Positions 45,321-55,521 of a stretch of DNA of 64,000 nt are shown piece after piece. A program made the position numbers and the translations under genes. A model generated the notes under the pieces. It did no database searches. It saw only the letters and a list, made by a program, of their open reading frames with translations, and was not told the DNA's origin. The stretch is from Dinoroseobacter shibae DFL 12 = DSM 16493 (GTDB taxonomy: Bacteria > Pseudomonadota > Alphaproteobacteria > Rhodobacterales > Rhodobacteraceae): positions 248,001 through 312,000 of the forward strand of contig NC_009952.1 in assembly GCF_000018145.1 (NCBI RefSeq). The letters run 5' to 3'. The number at the start of each line of letters is the position of its first letter. The first letter of the stretch is position 1.

Positions 45321-45680
45321 ATGGCAAACAGCAAAAGAGACCTGTTCTTGAAGCGCCGCCTGCGCGTCCGGAACAAACTGAAGAAAATGGCAGACGGGCG
45401 TCCGCGCCTGTCGGTGCATCGCTCGGGCAAGAACATCAGCGTGCAGCTGATCGACGACGTCCAGGGCCGGACGCTGGCCGCGGCCTCCTCCCTGGAGAAG
45501 GACCTGGGCATCGTCGGCAAGAACAATGTCGAGGCCTCCGCCAAGGTGGGCGCCGCGATTGCCGAGCGCGCCAAGAAGGCCGGGATCGAAGAGTGCTACT
45601 TCGACCGGGGTGGCTTCCTCTTCCACGGGAAGGTGAAGGCGCTGGCCGATGCGGCCCGCGAGGGCGGCCTGAAGTTCTGA
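45321..45680 (+). CDS. rplR: 50S ribosomal protein L18 (119 aa)
   Basis: 5S rRNA-binding protein. [20 protein letters not shown] and [20 protein letters not shown] are typical. A 158-base spacer with a palindrome separates it from rpsE. Confidence 0.98.
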   Translation: MANSKRDLFLKRRLRVRNKLKKMADGRPRLSVHRSGKNISVQLIDDVQGRTLAAASSLEKDLGIVGKNNVEASAKVGAAIAERAKKAGIEECYFDRGGFLFHGKVKALADAAREGGLKF

Positions 45681-45685
45681 GGTGG

Positions 45686-45706
45686 GGCCGGGGACGATCC
45701 CCGGCC
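45686..45706. repeat. GC-rich palindrome between rplR and rpsE
   Basis: GGCCGGGG-ACGAT-CCCCGGCC, perfect 8-bp arms, then TGCA. Closely matches the element at 51492-51511. No T-run. Confidence 0.55.
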
Positions 45707-45838
45707 TGCATCTTTGCCACTCGGTCGGGCCCTGTCGGCCCGGTCGCACAGTTGCAGGGGGCGGTGCGCCGTTCTCTCGATGATCCGGGGTCGTGAAGGC
45801 CACCTGGATTGACCCAATACAGACGCAAGGAGCCCGCA

Positions 45839-46414
45839 ATGGCAGAGCGTGACAACCGCCGGGGACGCCGCGACGACCGCGACGAGACCCCTGAATTCGC
45901 CGACCGCCTGGTCGCGATCAACCGTGTTTCCAAGACCGTCAAGGGCGGGAAACGCTTCGGCTTTGCCGCGCTCGTGGTCGTGGGCGACCAGCGGGGCCGT
46001 GTCGGCTTCGGCAAGGGCAAGGCCAAGGAGGTCCCCGAGGCCATCCGCAAGGCCACCGAGCAGGCCAAGCGTCAGATGATCCGCGTGCCGCTGCGCGAGG
46101 GTCGGACCCTGCATCACGACATCGAAGGCCGCCATGGCGCGGGCAAGGTGATGATGCGTACCGCCCCCCAGGGCACCGGGATCATCGCCGGTGGTCCGAT
46201 GCGTGCCGTGTTCGAGATGCTGGGCGTGCAGGACGTGGTGGCGAAGTCCATCGGGTCGCAGAACCCCTATAACATGATCCGTGCAACGCTGGACGGTCTC
46301 CGCAAAGAGACCAGCCCCCGCATGGTCGCACAGCGCCGTGGCAAGAAGGTCTCCGACATCCTCAAGAAGGATGGCGAGCCCGCCGAAGCCGCCGCCGAGC
46401 CGGCCGAAGCCTAA
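45839..46414 (+). CDS. rpsE: 30S ribosomal protein S5 (191 aa)
   Basis: Decoding-fidelity protein at the mRNA entrance and the target of spectinomycin-resistance mutations. The loop [20 protein letters not shown] appears wild type; [20 protein letters not shown] follows. The N-terminus is basic ([11 protein letters not shown]) and the C-terminus is an Ala/Glu/Pro tail. AAGGAG sets the ATG at 45839. Confidence 0.98.
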   Translation: MAERDNRRGRRDDRDETPEFADRLVAINRVSKTVKGGKRFGFAALVVVGDQRGRVGFGKGKAKEVPEAIRKATEQAKRQMIRVPLREGRTLHHDIEGRHGAGKVMMRTAPQGTGIIAGGPMRAVFEMLGVQDVVAKSIGSQNPYNMIRATLDGLRKETSPRMVAQRRGKKVSDILKKDGEPAEAAAEPAEA

Positions 46415-46426
46415 GGAGACGGGAAC

Positions 46427-46615
46427 ATGGCAAAAACCATCGTCATCAAGCAGATCGGCTCGCCGATCCGCCGCCCGGAAAAGCAGCGTCAGACGCTGAT
46501 CGGCCTGGGCCTGAACAAGATGCACAAGACGCGCGAGTTGGAAGACACGCCGGCGGTGCGCGGCATGATCAACAAGATCCCGCACATGGTCCAGATCATC
46601 GAGGAAAAGGGCTGA
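46427..46615 (+). CDS. rpmD: 50S ribosomal protein L30 (62 aa)
   Basis: Small 50S protein. It reads [20 protein letters not shown] and [20 protein letters not shown]. It is followed by a 142-base spacer before rplO. Confidence 0.97.
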   Translation: MAKTIVIKQIGSPIRRPEKQRQTLIGLGLNKMHKTRELEDTPAVRGMINKIPHMVQIIEEKG

Positions 46616-46757
46616 GGCCCCGGGTCGGCGTCCGACAAGGCCGCTGACCTTCCTTGTTCCGCGTTGCCCCTGAGGGGGCTGCGCGCCCCTCACAATCAAG
46701 AAACGCCGAGGTCGGGGGCTTTCGCTTCGATCCCCGCATCCGGCAAGGAGAAGCGAT

Positions 46758-47231
46758 ATGAAACTCAACGAACTGCGCGACAATCCCGGCGCCACCAAAC
46801 CCCGCAAGCGGGTGGGGCGCGGCCCCGGCTCCGGCATGGGCAAGACCGGCGGACGCGGCATCAAGGGCCAGAAGTCCCGCTCGGGTGTGGCGATCAAGGG
46901 GTTCGAGGGCGGCCAGATGCCGCTCTACCAGCGCCTGCCGAAGCGTGGCTTCAACATGCGCAACCGCAAGAAGTTCGCTGTGGTGAACCTCGGGCTGATC
47001 CAGAAGTTCATCGAGGCCGGCAAGCTCGACGCGGGCCAGCCGATCACCGAGGATGCGCTGCTGGCCTCGGGCCTGATCCGGCGGAAGCTCGACGGTGTGC
47101 GGGTGCTCGCGAAGGGGGAGATCACCACCAAGATCGACCTGACCGTGACCGGCGCATCGAAGTCCGCGATCGACGCGGTCGAGAAGGCGGGCGGCTCCGT
47201 CGCGGTCACTTCTGCGCAGGCGGCTGCGTAA
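46758..47231 (+). CDS. rplO: 50S ribosomal protein L15 (157 aa)
   Basis: Late-assembly protein with a glycine/basic-rich start ([20 protein letters not shown] then [18 protein letters not shown]) and [32 protein letters not shown] precedes the ATG. Confidence 0.98.
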
Positions 47232-47342
47232 GCGGTTGTGAGCGGCCCCCGCGGCGCTTACATCTAGCATCAGTTTTCCAGCGCCGCCTGACCGGGAAAC
47301 GGTCCGGCGGCGTTGTTCATGAGACGTCCCGAGGAACGAGAT

Positions 47343-48700
<1,358 letters not shown>

Positions 48701-48704
<4 letters not shown>

Positions 48705-49342
48705 ATATCATACTTCTGGGGCCTCCGGGCGCCGGGAAGGGCACGCAGGCACGCAAGCTGGTCGAAGAGCGGGGCATGACCCAACTGTCGACCGGCGACA
48801 TGCTCCGCGAGGCCCGGACCAGTGGGACGGAGATGGGGCAACGGGTGGCCGAGGTCATGGACCGGGGCGAGTTGGTCACCGACGAGATCGTCATCGGGTT
48901 GATCGAGGAGAAGCTGGCCGGAGAGGCCGGCGGTGGGTTCATCTTCGACGGGTTCCCGCGCACCCTGGCCCAGGCGGACGCGCTCGGCGCGCTCCTGGAC
49001 AAGCTCGGGCAGAGCCTCGATGCGGTGATCGAGATGCGGGTGGACGACGCGGCCCTCGTGGCCCGGATCGCCGGGCGCGCGACCTGCGGCGGCTGCGGCG
49101 AGGTCTATAATGACACGCTGCGCCCGATCCCGGCGGATGGGAAATGCGGCAACTGCGGCGCCTCGGATTTCAAGCGCCGGGCGGATGACAACGAGGAAAG
49201 CCTCAAGCAGCGCCTGATGGAATACTACAAGAAGACCTCGCCGCTGATCGGGTATTACCATGCCAAGGGGACGTTGCGCCCGGTGGATGGCATGGGGGCC
49301 ATGGACGCGGTGGCTTCCGAGATCGCGGCGGCATTGGACTGA
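48701..49342 (+). CDS. adk: Adenylate kinase with zinc-type lid (213 aa)
   Basis: Interconverts ATP + AMP and 2 ADP. P-loop [13 protein letters not shown] at the N-terminus and [14 protein letters not shown] are typical. The lid has four cysteines (CGGCGEVYN and [10 protein letters not shown]), as in zinc-binding adenylate kinases. It is translationally coupled to secY and is the last gene of the spc set. Confidence 0.98.
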
Positions 49343-49402
49343 GCTTCCGGCCCTGCACGCGGGGCATTGGGTCCACGCGGCGCGGGGTCGGCAAGAAACC
49401 CC

Positions 49403-49451
49403 TTGACAGGTTGTGAATCGGGTTGACCTCCGGTCTGAACGGGCCTAGGTC
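49403..49451 (+). promoter_or_regulatory. Candidate promoter region of the rpsM operon
   Basis: Two -35-like hexamers, TTGACA (49403-49408) and TTGACC (49423-49428); the second has TAGGTC after 17 bases. The -10 matches are weak. The 236-base spacer after adk is otherwise empty. Confidence 0.35.
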
Positions 49452-49578
49452 AACCCATCCGGCGCGCGGCGATTCCTGATCGTCGAGTCGCCGGGTCGGG
49501 CCCGTGGAGACCCCACGGGATTTTGGTTGTGAAAAAAGGTTCTGGCATGACGGAACCGCACCGAAAAGGACATATGAT

Positions 49579-49947
49579 TTGGCACGTATTGCTGGCGTGA
49601 ACCTGCCCACGGGCAAGCGCACCCCCATCGCCCTCACCTACATCACCGGGATCGGCCTGAGCTCCGCGCAAGCGATCTGCGAAGCCGTGGGCATCGAAGA
49701 GAGCCGCCGTCTGAACGAGCTGTCGGATGCCGAGATCCTTGCGATCCGTGAGCATATCGACGCCAACTACACGGTCGAAGGCGATCTGCGCCGCGAGACG
49801 CAGATGAACATCAAGCGTCTGATGGACCTGGGCTGCTACCGCGGTCTGCGTCATCGCCGCAACCTCCCCGTTCGCGGTCAGCGGACCCACACCAACGCAC
49901 GCACGCGCAAGGGCCCCGCAAAGGCCATTGCCGGCAAGAAGAAGTAA
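49579..49947 (+). CDS. rpsM: 30S ribosomal protein S13 (122 aa, TTG start)
   Basis: 30S head protein at the subunit bridge and P-site. The sequence is [20 protein letters not shown] and [20 protein letters not shown]. Alignment to the universal N-terminus (ARIAGVN) and AAAAGGA 8 bases upstream point to a TTG start at 49579; no ATG is available at this point in frame. First gene of the alpha set. Confidence 0.96.
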   Translation: MARIAGVNLPTGKRTPIALTYITGIGLSSAQAICEAVGIEESRRLNELSDAEILAIREHIDANYTVEGDLRRETQMNIKRLMDLGCYRGLRHRRNLPVRGQRTHTNARTRKGPAKAIAGKKK

Positions 49948-49962
49948 GGGGAGGGCGCAGAC

Positions 49963-50352
49963 ATGGCACGTGACAAGCAGCGCACGAAGAAGAAAGAGCG
50001 CAAGAACATCGCCGCCGGCGTGGCGCATGTGAACAGCTCGTTCAACAACACCAAGATCCTCATCTCCGACGTCCAGGGCAACGCGATCGCGTGGTCCTCG
50101 GCCGGGACCATGGGGTTCAAGGGCTCGCGTAAATCCACCCCCTACGCCGCCCAGATGGCCGCCGAAGACGCGGGCAAGAAGGCACAGGAACACGGCGTCA
50201 AGACGCTGGAAGTTCAGGTGCAGGGCCCCGGGTCGGGCCGCGAGAGCGCGTTGCGCGCCCTGGCGGCTGTCGGGTTCAACATCACGGCGATCCGCGATGT
50301 GACCCCGATCGCCCATAACGGCTGCCGTCCGCCCAAGCGCCGCCGCGTCTGA
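49963..50352 (+). CDS. rpsK: 30S ribosomal protein S11 (129 aa)
   Basis: Platform protein near the Shine-Dalgarno helix. [20 protein letters not shown] and [20 protein letters not shown] are the signatures; it ends [18 protein letters not shown] 117-base spacer precedes rpoA. Confidence 0.99.
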   Translation: MARDKQRTKKKERKNIAAGVAHVNSSFNNTKILISDVQGNAIAWSSAGTMGFKGSRKSTPYAAQMAAEDAGKKAQEHGVKTLEVQVQGPGSGRESALRALAAVGFNITAIRDVTPIAHNGCRPPKRRRV

Positions 50353-50469
50353 GCGTACACATTTTCCCCGAGGGCCGCGGGTTTTTCCCGTGGCCCTTGG
50401 TGTCATTTATTCCTCGGGCGTCTTTGGCACCGGATCACACCGCTGGAGACAGGTATGGAGGCGACACCT

Positions 50470-51486
50470 ATGATCCACAAGAATTGGCAAGAACTCATCA
50501 AACCGACGCAACTGGAGGTCAAGCCGGGCAATGAACCCGCGCGCCAGGCCACCGTCGTTGCGGAACCGCTGGAGCGGGGCTTCGGCCTGACCCTGGGCAA
50601 CGCGTTGCGCCGGGTGCTGATGTCGTCGCTGCAGGGCGCGGCCATCACCAGCGTCCAGATCGACAACGTGCTGCACGAATTTTCCAGCGTTGCGGGCGTG
50701 CGCGAGGATGTCACCGACATCGTGCTGAACCTCAAGCAGGTCGCGATCCGCATGGAAGTCGAAGGCCCCAAGCGGGTGTCGATCTCCGCCAAGGGTCCGC
50801 GGGTCGTCACCGCCGGGGATATCTCGGAGAGTGCGGGGATCGAGGTGCTGAACCGCGATCACGTGATCTGTCACCTCGACGAGGGCGCGGACCTGTTCAT
50901 GGAGCTGATCGTGAACACCGGCAAGGGCTATGTCTCGGCGGACAAGAACCGTCCCGAGGATGCGCCCATCGGCCTGATCCCGATCGACGCGATCTTCTCG
51001 CCGGTCAAGAAGGTGTCCTATGACGTGCAGCCCACCCGTGAGGGCCAGGTGCTGGACTATGACAAGCTGACGTTGAAGCTGGAAACGGACGGATCGGTCA
51101 CGCCGGACGATGCCGTGGCCTATGCCGCGCGGATCCTGCAGGACCAGCTGTCGGTTTTCGTCAACTTCGACGAGCCGGAAGCGGCCCGCAGCCAGTCCGA
51201 AGAGGACGATCTGGAGTTCAACCCGCTTCTGCTGAAGAAGGTGGACGAGCTGGAGCTGTCGGTGCGCTCGGCCAACTGCCTGAAGAACGACAACATCGTC
51301 TATATCGGCGATCTGATCCAGAAGACCGAGGCCGAGATGCTGCGCACGCCGAACTTCGGCCGCAAATCCTTGAACGAGATCAAGGAAGTGCTGTCGGGGA
51401 TGGGGCTGCATCTGGGGATGGATATCCTGGATTGGCCGCCGGAGAACATCGAGGACCTGGCCAAGAAGTTCGAAGACCAGTTTTGA
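50470..51486 (+). CDS. rpoA: DNA-directed RNA polymerase subunit alpha (338 aa)
   Basis: Assembly scaffold of RNA polymerase. The N-terminal domain has [20 protein letters not shown]; the C-terminal domain, which contacts UP elements and activators, has [20 protein letters not shown] and [21 protein letters not shown] prefer the ATG at 50470 (GGAGG 8 bases upstream; usual length 338); an in-frame ATG at 50455 is possible. Confidence 0.98.
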   Translation: MIHKNWQELIKPTQLEVKPGNEPARQATVVAEPLERGFGLTLGNALRRVLMSSLQGAAITSVQIDNVLHEFSSVAGVREDVTDIVLNLKQVAIRMEVEGPKRVSISAKGPRVVTAGDISESAGIEVLNRDHVICHLDEGADLFMELIVNTGKGYVSADKNRPEDAPIGLIPIDAIFSPVKKVSYDVQPTREGQVLDYDKLTLKLETDGSVTPDDAVAYAARILQDQLSVFVNFDEPEAARSQSEEDDLEFNPLLLKKVDELELSVRSANCLKNDNIVYIGDLIQKTEAEMLRTPNFGRKSLNEIKEVLSGMGLHLGMDILDWPPENIEDLAKKFEDQF

Positions 51487-51491
51487 GGGAA

Positions 51492-51511
51492 GGCCGGGGT
51501 GACCCCCGGCC
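51492..51511. repeat. GC-rich palindrome between rpoA and rplQ
   Basis: GGCCGGGG-TGAC-CCCCGGCC, followed by TACA. Same arms as the element at 45686; no T-run. Confidence 0.6.
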
Positions 51512-51604
51512 TACACCCCCGCACGACCGGGCATCCGCCCCAAGGAGAGCGGCTGACACGCATCGGCCGCCGGACAAAGCAAAACAAAGCTACGGAGACA
51601 GAAA

Positions 51605-52021
51605 ATGCGTCACGCGAGAGGCTATCGCCGCCTGAACCGCACCCATGAGCACCGCAAGGCCCTGTTCGCGAACATGGCCGGGTCGCTCATCGAACATGAA
51701 CAGATCAAGACCACCTTGCCGAAAGCCAAGGAACTGCGTCCGATCGTGGAAAAGCTGATCACGCTGGCCAAGCGTGGCGACCTGCATGCGCGCCGTCAGG
51801 CCGCCTCGCAGCTCAAGCAGCATGCCTATGTGGCCAAGCTGTTTGACGTGCTGGGCCCGCGCTATGCCGAGCGCCAGGGCGGCTATGTGCGGATCATGAA
51901 GGCCGGGTTCCGCTACGGCGACATGGCGCCGATGGCGATCATCGAGTTCGTGGACCGCGACGTGGATGCCAAGGGCGCTGCCGACAAGGCGCGCGAGGCC
52001 GCGGACGAAGACGCGCTCTGA
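51605..52021 (+). CDS. rplQ: 50S ribosomal protein L17 (138 aa)
   Basis: Tunnel-exit protein. It starts [20 protein letters not shown] and has [20 protein letters not shown] and [20 protein letters not shown]. Last gene of the ribosomal cluster; a perfect terminator follows. Confidence 0.99.
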   Translation: MRHARGYRRLNRTHEHRKALFANMAGSLIEHEQIKTTLPKAKELRPIVEKLITLAKRGDLHARRQAASQLKQHAYVAKLFDVLGPRYAERQGGYVRIMKAGFRYGDMAPMAIIEFVDRDVDAKGAADKAREAADEDAL

Positions 52022-52043
52022 GCGTCACCACAGGCTGGAAAAC

Positions 52044-52072
52044 AAAAAACCCCGCCATTGGCGGGGTTTTTT
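52044..52072. terminator. Strong bidirectional terminator after rplQ
   Basis: Perfect 13-bp inverted repeat AAAAAACCCCGCC/GGCGGGGTTTTTT with an ATT loop. It has T-runs on both strands and so serves rplQ and the converging small gene. Confidence 0.95.
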
Positions 52073-52093
52073 AGTTGGCTCCCGGCTGGACGT

Positions 52094-52288
52094 CTAATTC
52101 TGTTCCAATCTTTGGGCTTTTCGTTGCGTCCGCTCGCGCTCGATGCGCGCCGATATGTCATCGATCAGCGCTTCCAGACACGTGTCGTCCACAGGGGATC
52201 CACCCATGAATTCCAGTAAATCTTCACGCGCCGCGTCGGGCAGAGCCATGACACGCGCAAAGAGTCCCGGACTTATTCTAGCGGGCAT
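52094..52288 (-). CDS. Small hypothetical protein next to luxR (64 aa)
   Basis: No family recognised. The sequence is MPARISPGLFARVMALPDAA, then LLEFMGGSP, then a helical, charged end (ISARIERERTQRKAQR). GAGG 6 bases before the ATG at 52288 supports this start; an in-frame TTG at 52348 would add 20 residues. It is divergent from luxR across about 75 bases, the position of some quorum-sensing modulators, but function is unknown. Confidence 0.55.
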   Translation of the reverse strand: MPARISPGLFARVMALPDAAREDLLEFMGGSPVDDTCLEALIDDISARIERERTQRKAQRLEQN

Positions 52289-52329
52289 TCGATACCTCGT
52301 TACAACCTTCGGTAGAACGGTTTTGCAGC

Positions 52330-52358
52330 TTGACGGGATTCTTTTCAACTTGTCTAAA
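52330..52358 (+). promoter_or_regulatory. Candidate luxR promoter giving a leaderless or near-leaderless mRNA
   Basis: TTGACG, 17-base spacer, TCTAAA; the ATG of luxR begins 5 bases after the -10. No ribosome-binding site is visible before that ATG. TGTCT-AAAA-AGACA (52351-52364) is an inverted repeat over the -10. Confidence 0.5.
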
Positions 52359-52363
52359 AAGAC

Positions 52364-52975
52364 ATGTCCATAAAGCTAGGCATCGAACTGGATCTACATG
52401 AATTGGGGCTTCTCTCCCCAACTGGATACTATATCGGCCTTCATATCCGGTTCGCCGCCCCTCTGCTGGACTACCAGACCTATCCACAAGAGTGGAAGGA
52501 TCGCTACACCGAACAGGCCTATGCGCTGCGCGACCCACTTCTCGCCTGGGGCTTTGGAATGACCGGGGCCACCCGGTGGAGCGAGATCGGAATCCCGGAT
52601 CCGTTCGGCATCCTCGACGATGCGGCGCGGTTCGGGCTCAACTATGGTGTCGCCGTCTCTTGCGGCGAGATCAGTTCACGGACCATCGCCGGAGCTGCCC
52701 GGTCGGACCGTGAGTTCACGGATGACGAGATATCGGCCATCCAGACGATCGTCTTGCGGCTTCACGACACCACGACGCCGCCGGACAGCCTCACCAAGGC
52801 ACAGATCGAGGCTCTCGGCCACATTGCGGCCGGGGACCGACATACAGCGGCCGCTGCCAAACTCGGTATCTCCGAAAGTGCGTTGAAAGCTCGCCTCACG
52901 GCGGCGAGACAGAAGCTGATGGCACGTACCACAGCCGAAGCCATTCAACGAGCGAAGGACTACAGGCTGCTATAG
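52364..52975 (+). CDS. luxR: LuxR-family quorum-sensing regulator (203 aa)
   Basis: N-terminal autoinducer-binding domain (to about residue 135), with EQAYALRDPLLAWGF corresponding to the conserved Asp-Pro of acyl-homoserine-lactone receptors. A C-terminal HTH follows (LTKAQIEALGHIAAG, KLGISESALKARL). It lies 56 bases before a luxI gene on the same strand, so the two probably form a sensing circuit. Unusual features: no Shine-Dalgarno and a start just after a promoter-like -10. No lux box was recognised. Confidence 0.88.
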   Translation: MSIKLGIELDLHELGLLSPTGYYIGLHIRFAAPLLDYQTYPQEWKDRYTEQAYALRDPLLAWGFGMTGATRWSEIGIPDPFGILDDAARFGLNYGVAVSCGEISSRTIAGAARSDREFTDDEISAIQTIVLRLHDTTTPPDSLTKAQIEALGHIAAGDRHTAAAAKLGISESALKARLTAARQKLMARTTAEAIQRAKDYRLL

Positions 52976-53031
52976 GGGTCTTTGGCCTCGGTCTTCTCGA
53001 CCCACCACCACCACAAACTGGAGACTGACCC

Positions 53032-53619
53032 ATGCAAACCACCACGCTTTCGTTCGAGAACCTTCACAACCATGGCGAGTTATTCGCAAATCTCTTTCGC
53101 GCGAGGCGACAGTCCTTCATTGTTCAGAACAAATGGGACCTGCCCGAGGCGATGGGGATGGAGTACGACCAGTACGACACGCCCGCGAGCCGCTGGGTCG
53201 CCGTGCACGAATTCGGCGAGGTTTATGCCGGTATCCGGCTGACGCCCACCACGGCGCGCTGCGGGATCTATACCTACATGATCCGGGACGCCCAGATGGG
53301 GCTGCTCGACACCATCCCGCAGGACCTGCTCTATGGGCCTGCGCCGGTGGATGAGAGCGTCTGGGAATCGAGCCGCGTCTTCGTCTCGCACACCACGCCG
53401 CAGAAGCTGCGCCGCCGGGTCCATGCCTGCCTGATCAGCGAGATGACCAAGGCCGCGCGGGAGCATGGCGCGTCCAGGGTGCTGGGGCTCGTCCCGGCGG
53501 TCTGGACCCGTTTCGCGGACCGGCTGGGCCTGGATATCGAGCCGGCCGGGCGGGTGATGGAGCTAGACGGGATCGACAACCAGTGCGTGTCGATCGACCT
53601 GACCCGCAAGCTGCACTAG
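53032..53619 (+). CDS. luxI: Acyl-homoserine-lactone synthase, LuxI family (195 aa)
   Basis: Makes the AHL signal from S-adenosylmethionine and an acyl carrier or CoA thioester. The invariant set of the family is present: Arg26, Phe29 and Trp35 in RARRQSFIVQNKWDLP, Asp46/Asp49 in EYDQYDTP, Arg69 in AGIRLTPT, and Glu112/Arg115 in WESSRVFVS. TGGAGA precedes the ATG. It is co-oriented with luxR. The acyl chain length cannot be read from the sequence. Confidence 0.92.
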   Translation: MQTTTLSFENLHNHGELFANLFRARRQSFIVQNKWDLPEAMGMEYDQYDTPASRWVAVHEFGEVYAGIRLTPTTARCGIYTYMIRDAQMGLLDTIPQDLLYGPAPVDESVWESSRVFVSHTTPQKLRRRVHACLISEMTKAAREHGASRVLGLVPAVWTRFADRLGLDIEPAGRVMELDGIDNQCVSIDLTRKLH

Positions 53620-53798
53620 GCGCCGCGCGCAGAGTGCCTTGAACCGACGGGGCGGAGCGCGCATACCTGCGGCCTCAAAGCCTGGCGGGGTCTTCATGCG
53701 TCTTTCGGTTTCCTGTCGATACTCCGCGGGGGGGATGTGCGTCCCCCTCGCACCGCGCCCCGCAGGGGGCGCGCCCCTTTCCGGCCGCGGGCAGGGCC

Positions 53799-55109
53799 AT
53801 GGCTGATCTGTTCGACCGCGACGGGGCCGCGCCGCCCGATGACGGGCCCCGGCCCCTGGCGGACCGGCTGCGGCCCGCGCATCTGTCCGAGGTGATCGGG
53901 CAGGACCACCTTCTGGGCCCGGACGGGCCGCTCGGGGCCATGCTGGCCAATCGTGCGCTGTCTTCAGTGATCTTCTGGGGGCCGCCCGGGGTGGGCAAGA
54001 CCACCATCGCGCGGCTGCTGGCTGCGGAAACCGACCTTGCCTTCGTTCAGATCAGCGCGATTTTCACCGGGGTGCCGGACCTGCGCAAGGTGTTCGAGGC
54101 CGCGCGGCTGCGGCGGCAGGGCGGGCAGGGGACGCTTCTGTTCGTGGACGAGATCCACCGGTTCAACAAGGCGCAGCAGGACGGCTTCCTGCCCCATATG
54201 GAGGACGGGACCATCGTTCTGGTGGGCGCCACCACGGAAAACCCGTCCTTCGAGTTGAACGCGGCGGTCCTGAGCCGGGCACAGGTTCTGGTGCTGCACC
54301 GTCTGGACGCGGCGGCGCTGGAGGCGCTGTTGGCGCGGGCGGAGGCGCTGCTGGGCGTGAGCCTGCCGCTGGAGCCCGGGGCGCGGGCGGCGCTGATCGA
54401 GATGGCGGATGGGGATGGGCGGGCGCTCTTGAACCTGATCGAGCAGGTCGCGAGCTGGACGCCCGAAGCGCCGCTCGATGCCAAGGCGCTCGGGCAGCGG
54501 CTGAGCCAGCGGGCGGCGCAATACGACAAGTCGGGCGACGGGCATTACAACCTGATCTCGGCGCTGCACAAATCGGTGCGGGGATCGGACCCGGATGCGG
54601 CGCTCTACTGGCTGGCGCGGATGCTGACGGCCGGGGAGGACCCGAGGTACCTGATGCGGCGGATCACGCGGATGAGCGTGGAGGATATCGGGCTGGCCGA
54701 CCCGCAGGCGCAGCGGCTGTGCCTGGATGCGTGGCAGACCTATGAGCGGCTGGGCAGTCCCGAAGGTGAGCTGGCGATCGCGCAGGCGGTGGTGTACCTG
54801 GCGCTCGCGCCCAAGTCGAACGCGGCCTATGTCGCCTACAAGGCGGCGATGAAGCAGGCGAAATCCAGCGGCTCGGCCCCGCCGCCCAAGCACATCCTGA
54901 ACGCGCCCACGGCCCTGATGAAGGATCAGGGGTACGGCGCGGACTATGCCTATGACCACGAGGCGGAGGATGGGTTTTCGGGGCAGAACTATTTTCCCGA
55001 CGACATGGCGCGGCCGCGTTATTACGCGCCGGTGGAGCGCGGGTTCGAGCGCGAGCTGGCCAAGCGGCTGGCCTATTTCGCCAAGCTGCGCGCCAAGAGG
55101 CAGAGTTGA
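53799..55109 (+). CDS. rarA: Replication-associated recombination protein A (436 aa)
   Basis: AAA+ ATPase that acts at stalled replication forks (RarA/MgsA, related to eukaryotic WRNIP1). Walker A is GPPGVGKTTIAR (Lys67), Walker B is LLFVDEIHRFN, sensor 1 is GATTENPSFELN, and the C-terminal assembly domain includes SVEDIGLADPQAQRLC and LAPKSNAAYVAYKAA. It is the first gene of a run of five same-strand genes; crcB starts 31 bases downstream. Confidence 0.95.
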   Translation: MADLFDRDGAAPPDDGPRPLADRLRPAHLSEVIGQDHLLGPDGPLGAMLANRALSSVIFWGPPGVGKTTIARLLAAETDLAFVQISAIFTGVPDLRKVFEAARLRRQGGQGTLLFVDEIHRFNKAQQDGFLPHMEDGTIVLVGATTENPSFELNAAVLSRAQVLVLHRLDAAALEALLARAEALLGVSLPLEPGARAALIEMADGDGRALLNLIEQVASWTPEAPLDAKALGQRLSQRAAQYDKSGDGHYNLISALHKSVRGSDPDAALYWLARMLTAGEDPRYLMRRITRMSVEDIGLADPQAQRLCLDAWQTYERLGSPEGELAIAQAVVYLALAPKSNAAYVAYKAAMKQAKSSGSAPPPKHILNAPTALMKDQGYGADYAYDHEAEDGFSGQNYFPDDMARPRYYAPVERGFERELAKRLAYFAKLRAKRQS

Positions 55110-55140
55110 CAAGCCGCGCGCCAGGGCCGACAGAGCGGCC

Positions 55141-55521
55141 ATGATATCCACCCTTCTCCAGGTTGCCCTCGGCGGCGCGGTCGGGGCCAGTTTGCGCTGG
55201 CTTCTGGGCGTTGGCGTGCTGCGGCTGACGGGGCCGACGGCGTTTCCGGTGGCGGTGCTGGGCGCGAACGTTCTGGGCAGTTTCCTGATGGGGGTGTTCG
55301 TGGTGATGGCGGCGCATCGGGGGCTGACGCACCTGTCGCCGCTGGTGATGACCGGACTTCTGGGCGGGTTCACCACCTTCTCGGCCTTCTCGCTGGAAAC
55401 GGTGACGTTGATCGAGCGCGGGCAGCTGGGCCTGGCGGCGGGCTATGTGCTGGCGTCGGTGGTGTTGTCGGTGGGCGGGCTTTGGACGGGGATGCATATG
55501 GCGCGGATGGTAGTGGCATGA
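55141..55521 (+). CDS. crcB: Fluoride channel CrcB/Fluc (126 aa)
   Basis: Four-helix inner-membrane protein that dimerises to export fluoride. The signatures are GGAVGASLRWLLG, GANVLGSFLMGVFV and GGFTTFSAFSLETVTL. Its upstream sequence shows no fluoride riboswitch. The stop overlaps the start of the pseudouridine synthase gene (ATGA). Confidence 0.92.
   Translation: MISTLLQVALGGAVGASLRWLLGVGVLRLTGPTAFPVAVLGANVLGSFLMGVFVVMAAHRGLTHLSPLVMTGLLGGFTTFSAFSLETVTLIERGQLGLAAGYVLASVVLSVGGLWTGMHMARMVVA

Noticed and set aside
52976-53031. lux box upstream of luxI
   Set aside because: No 20-bp dyad of lux-box form is visible in the 56-base luxR-luxI gap.
55110-55140. Fluoride riboswitch before crcB
   Set aside because: Only 31 bases separate rarA from crcB, too short, and no crcB-motif pseudoknot is visible.
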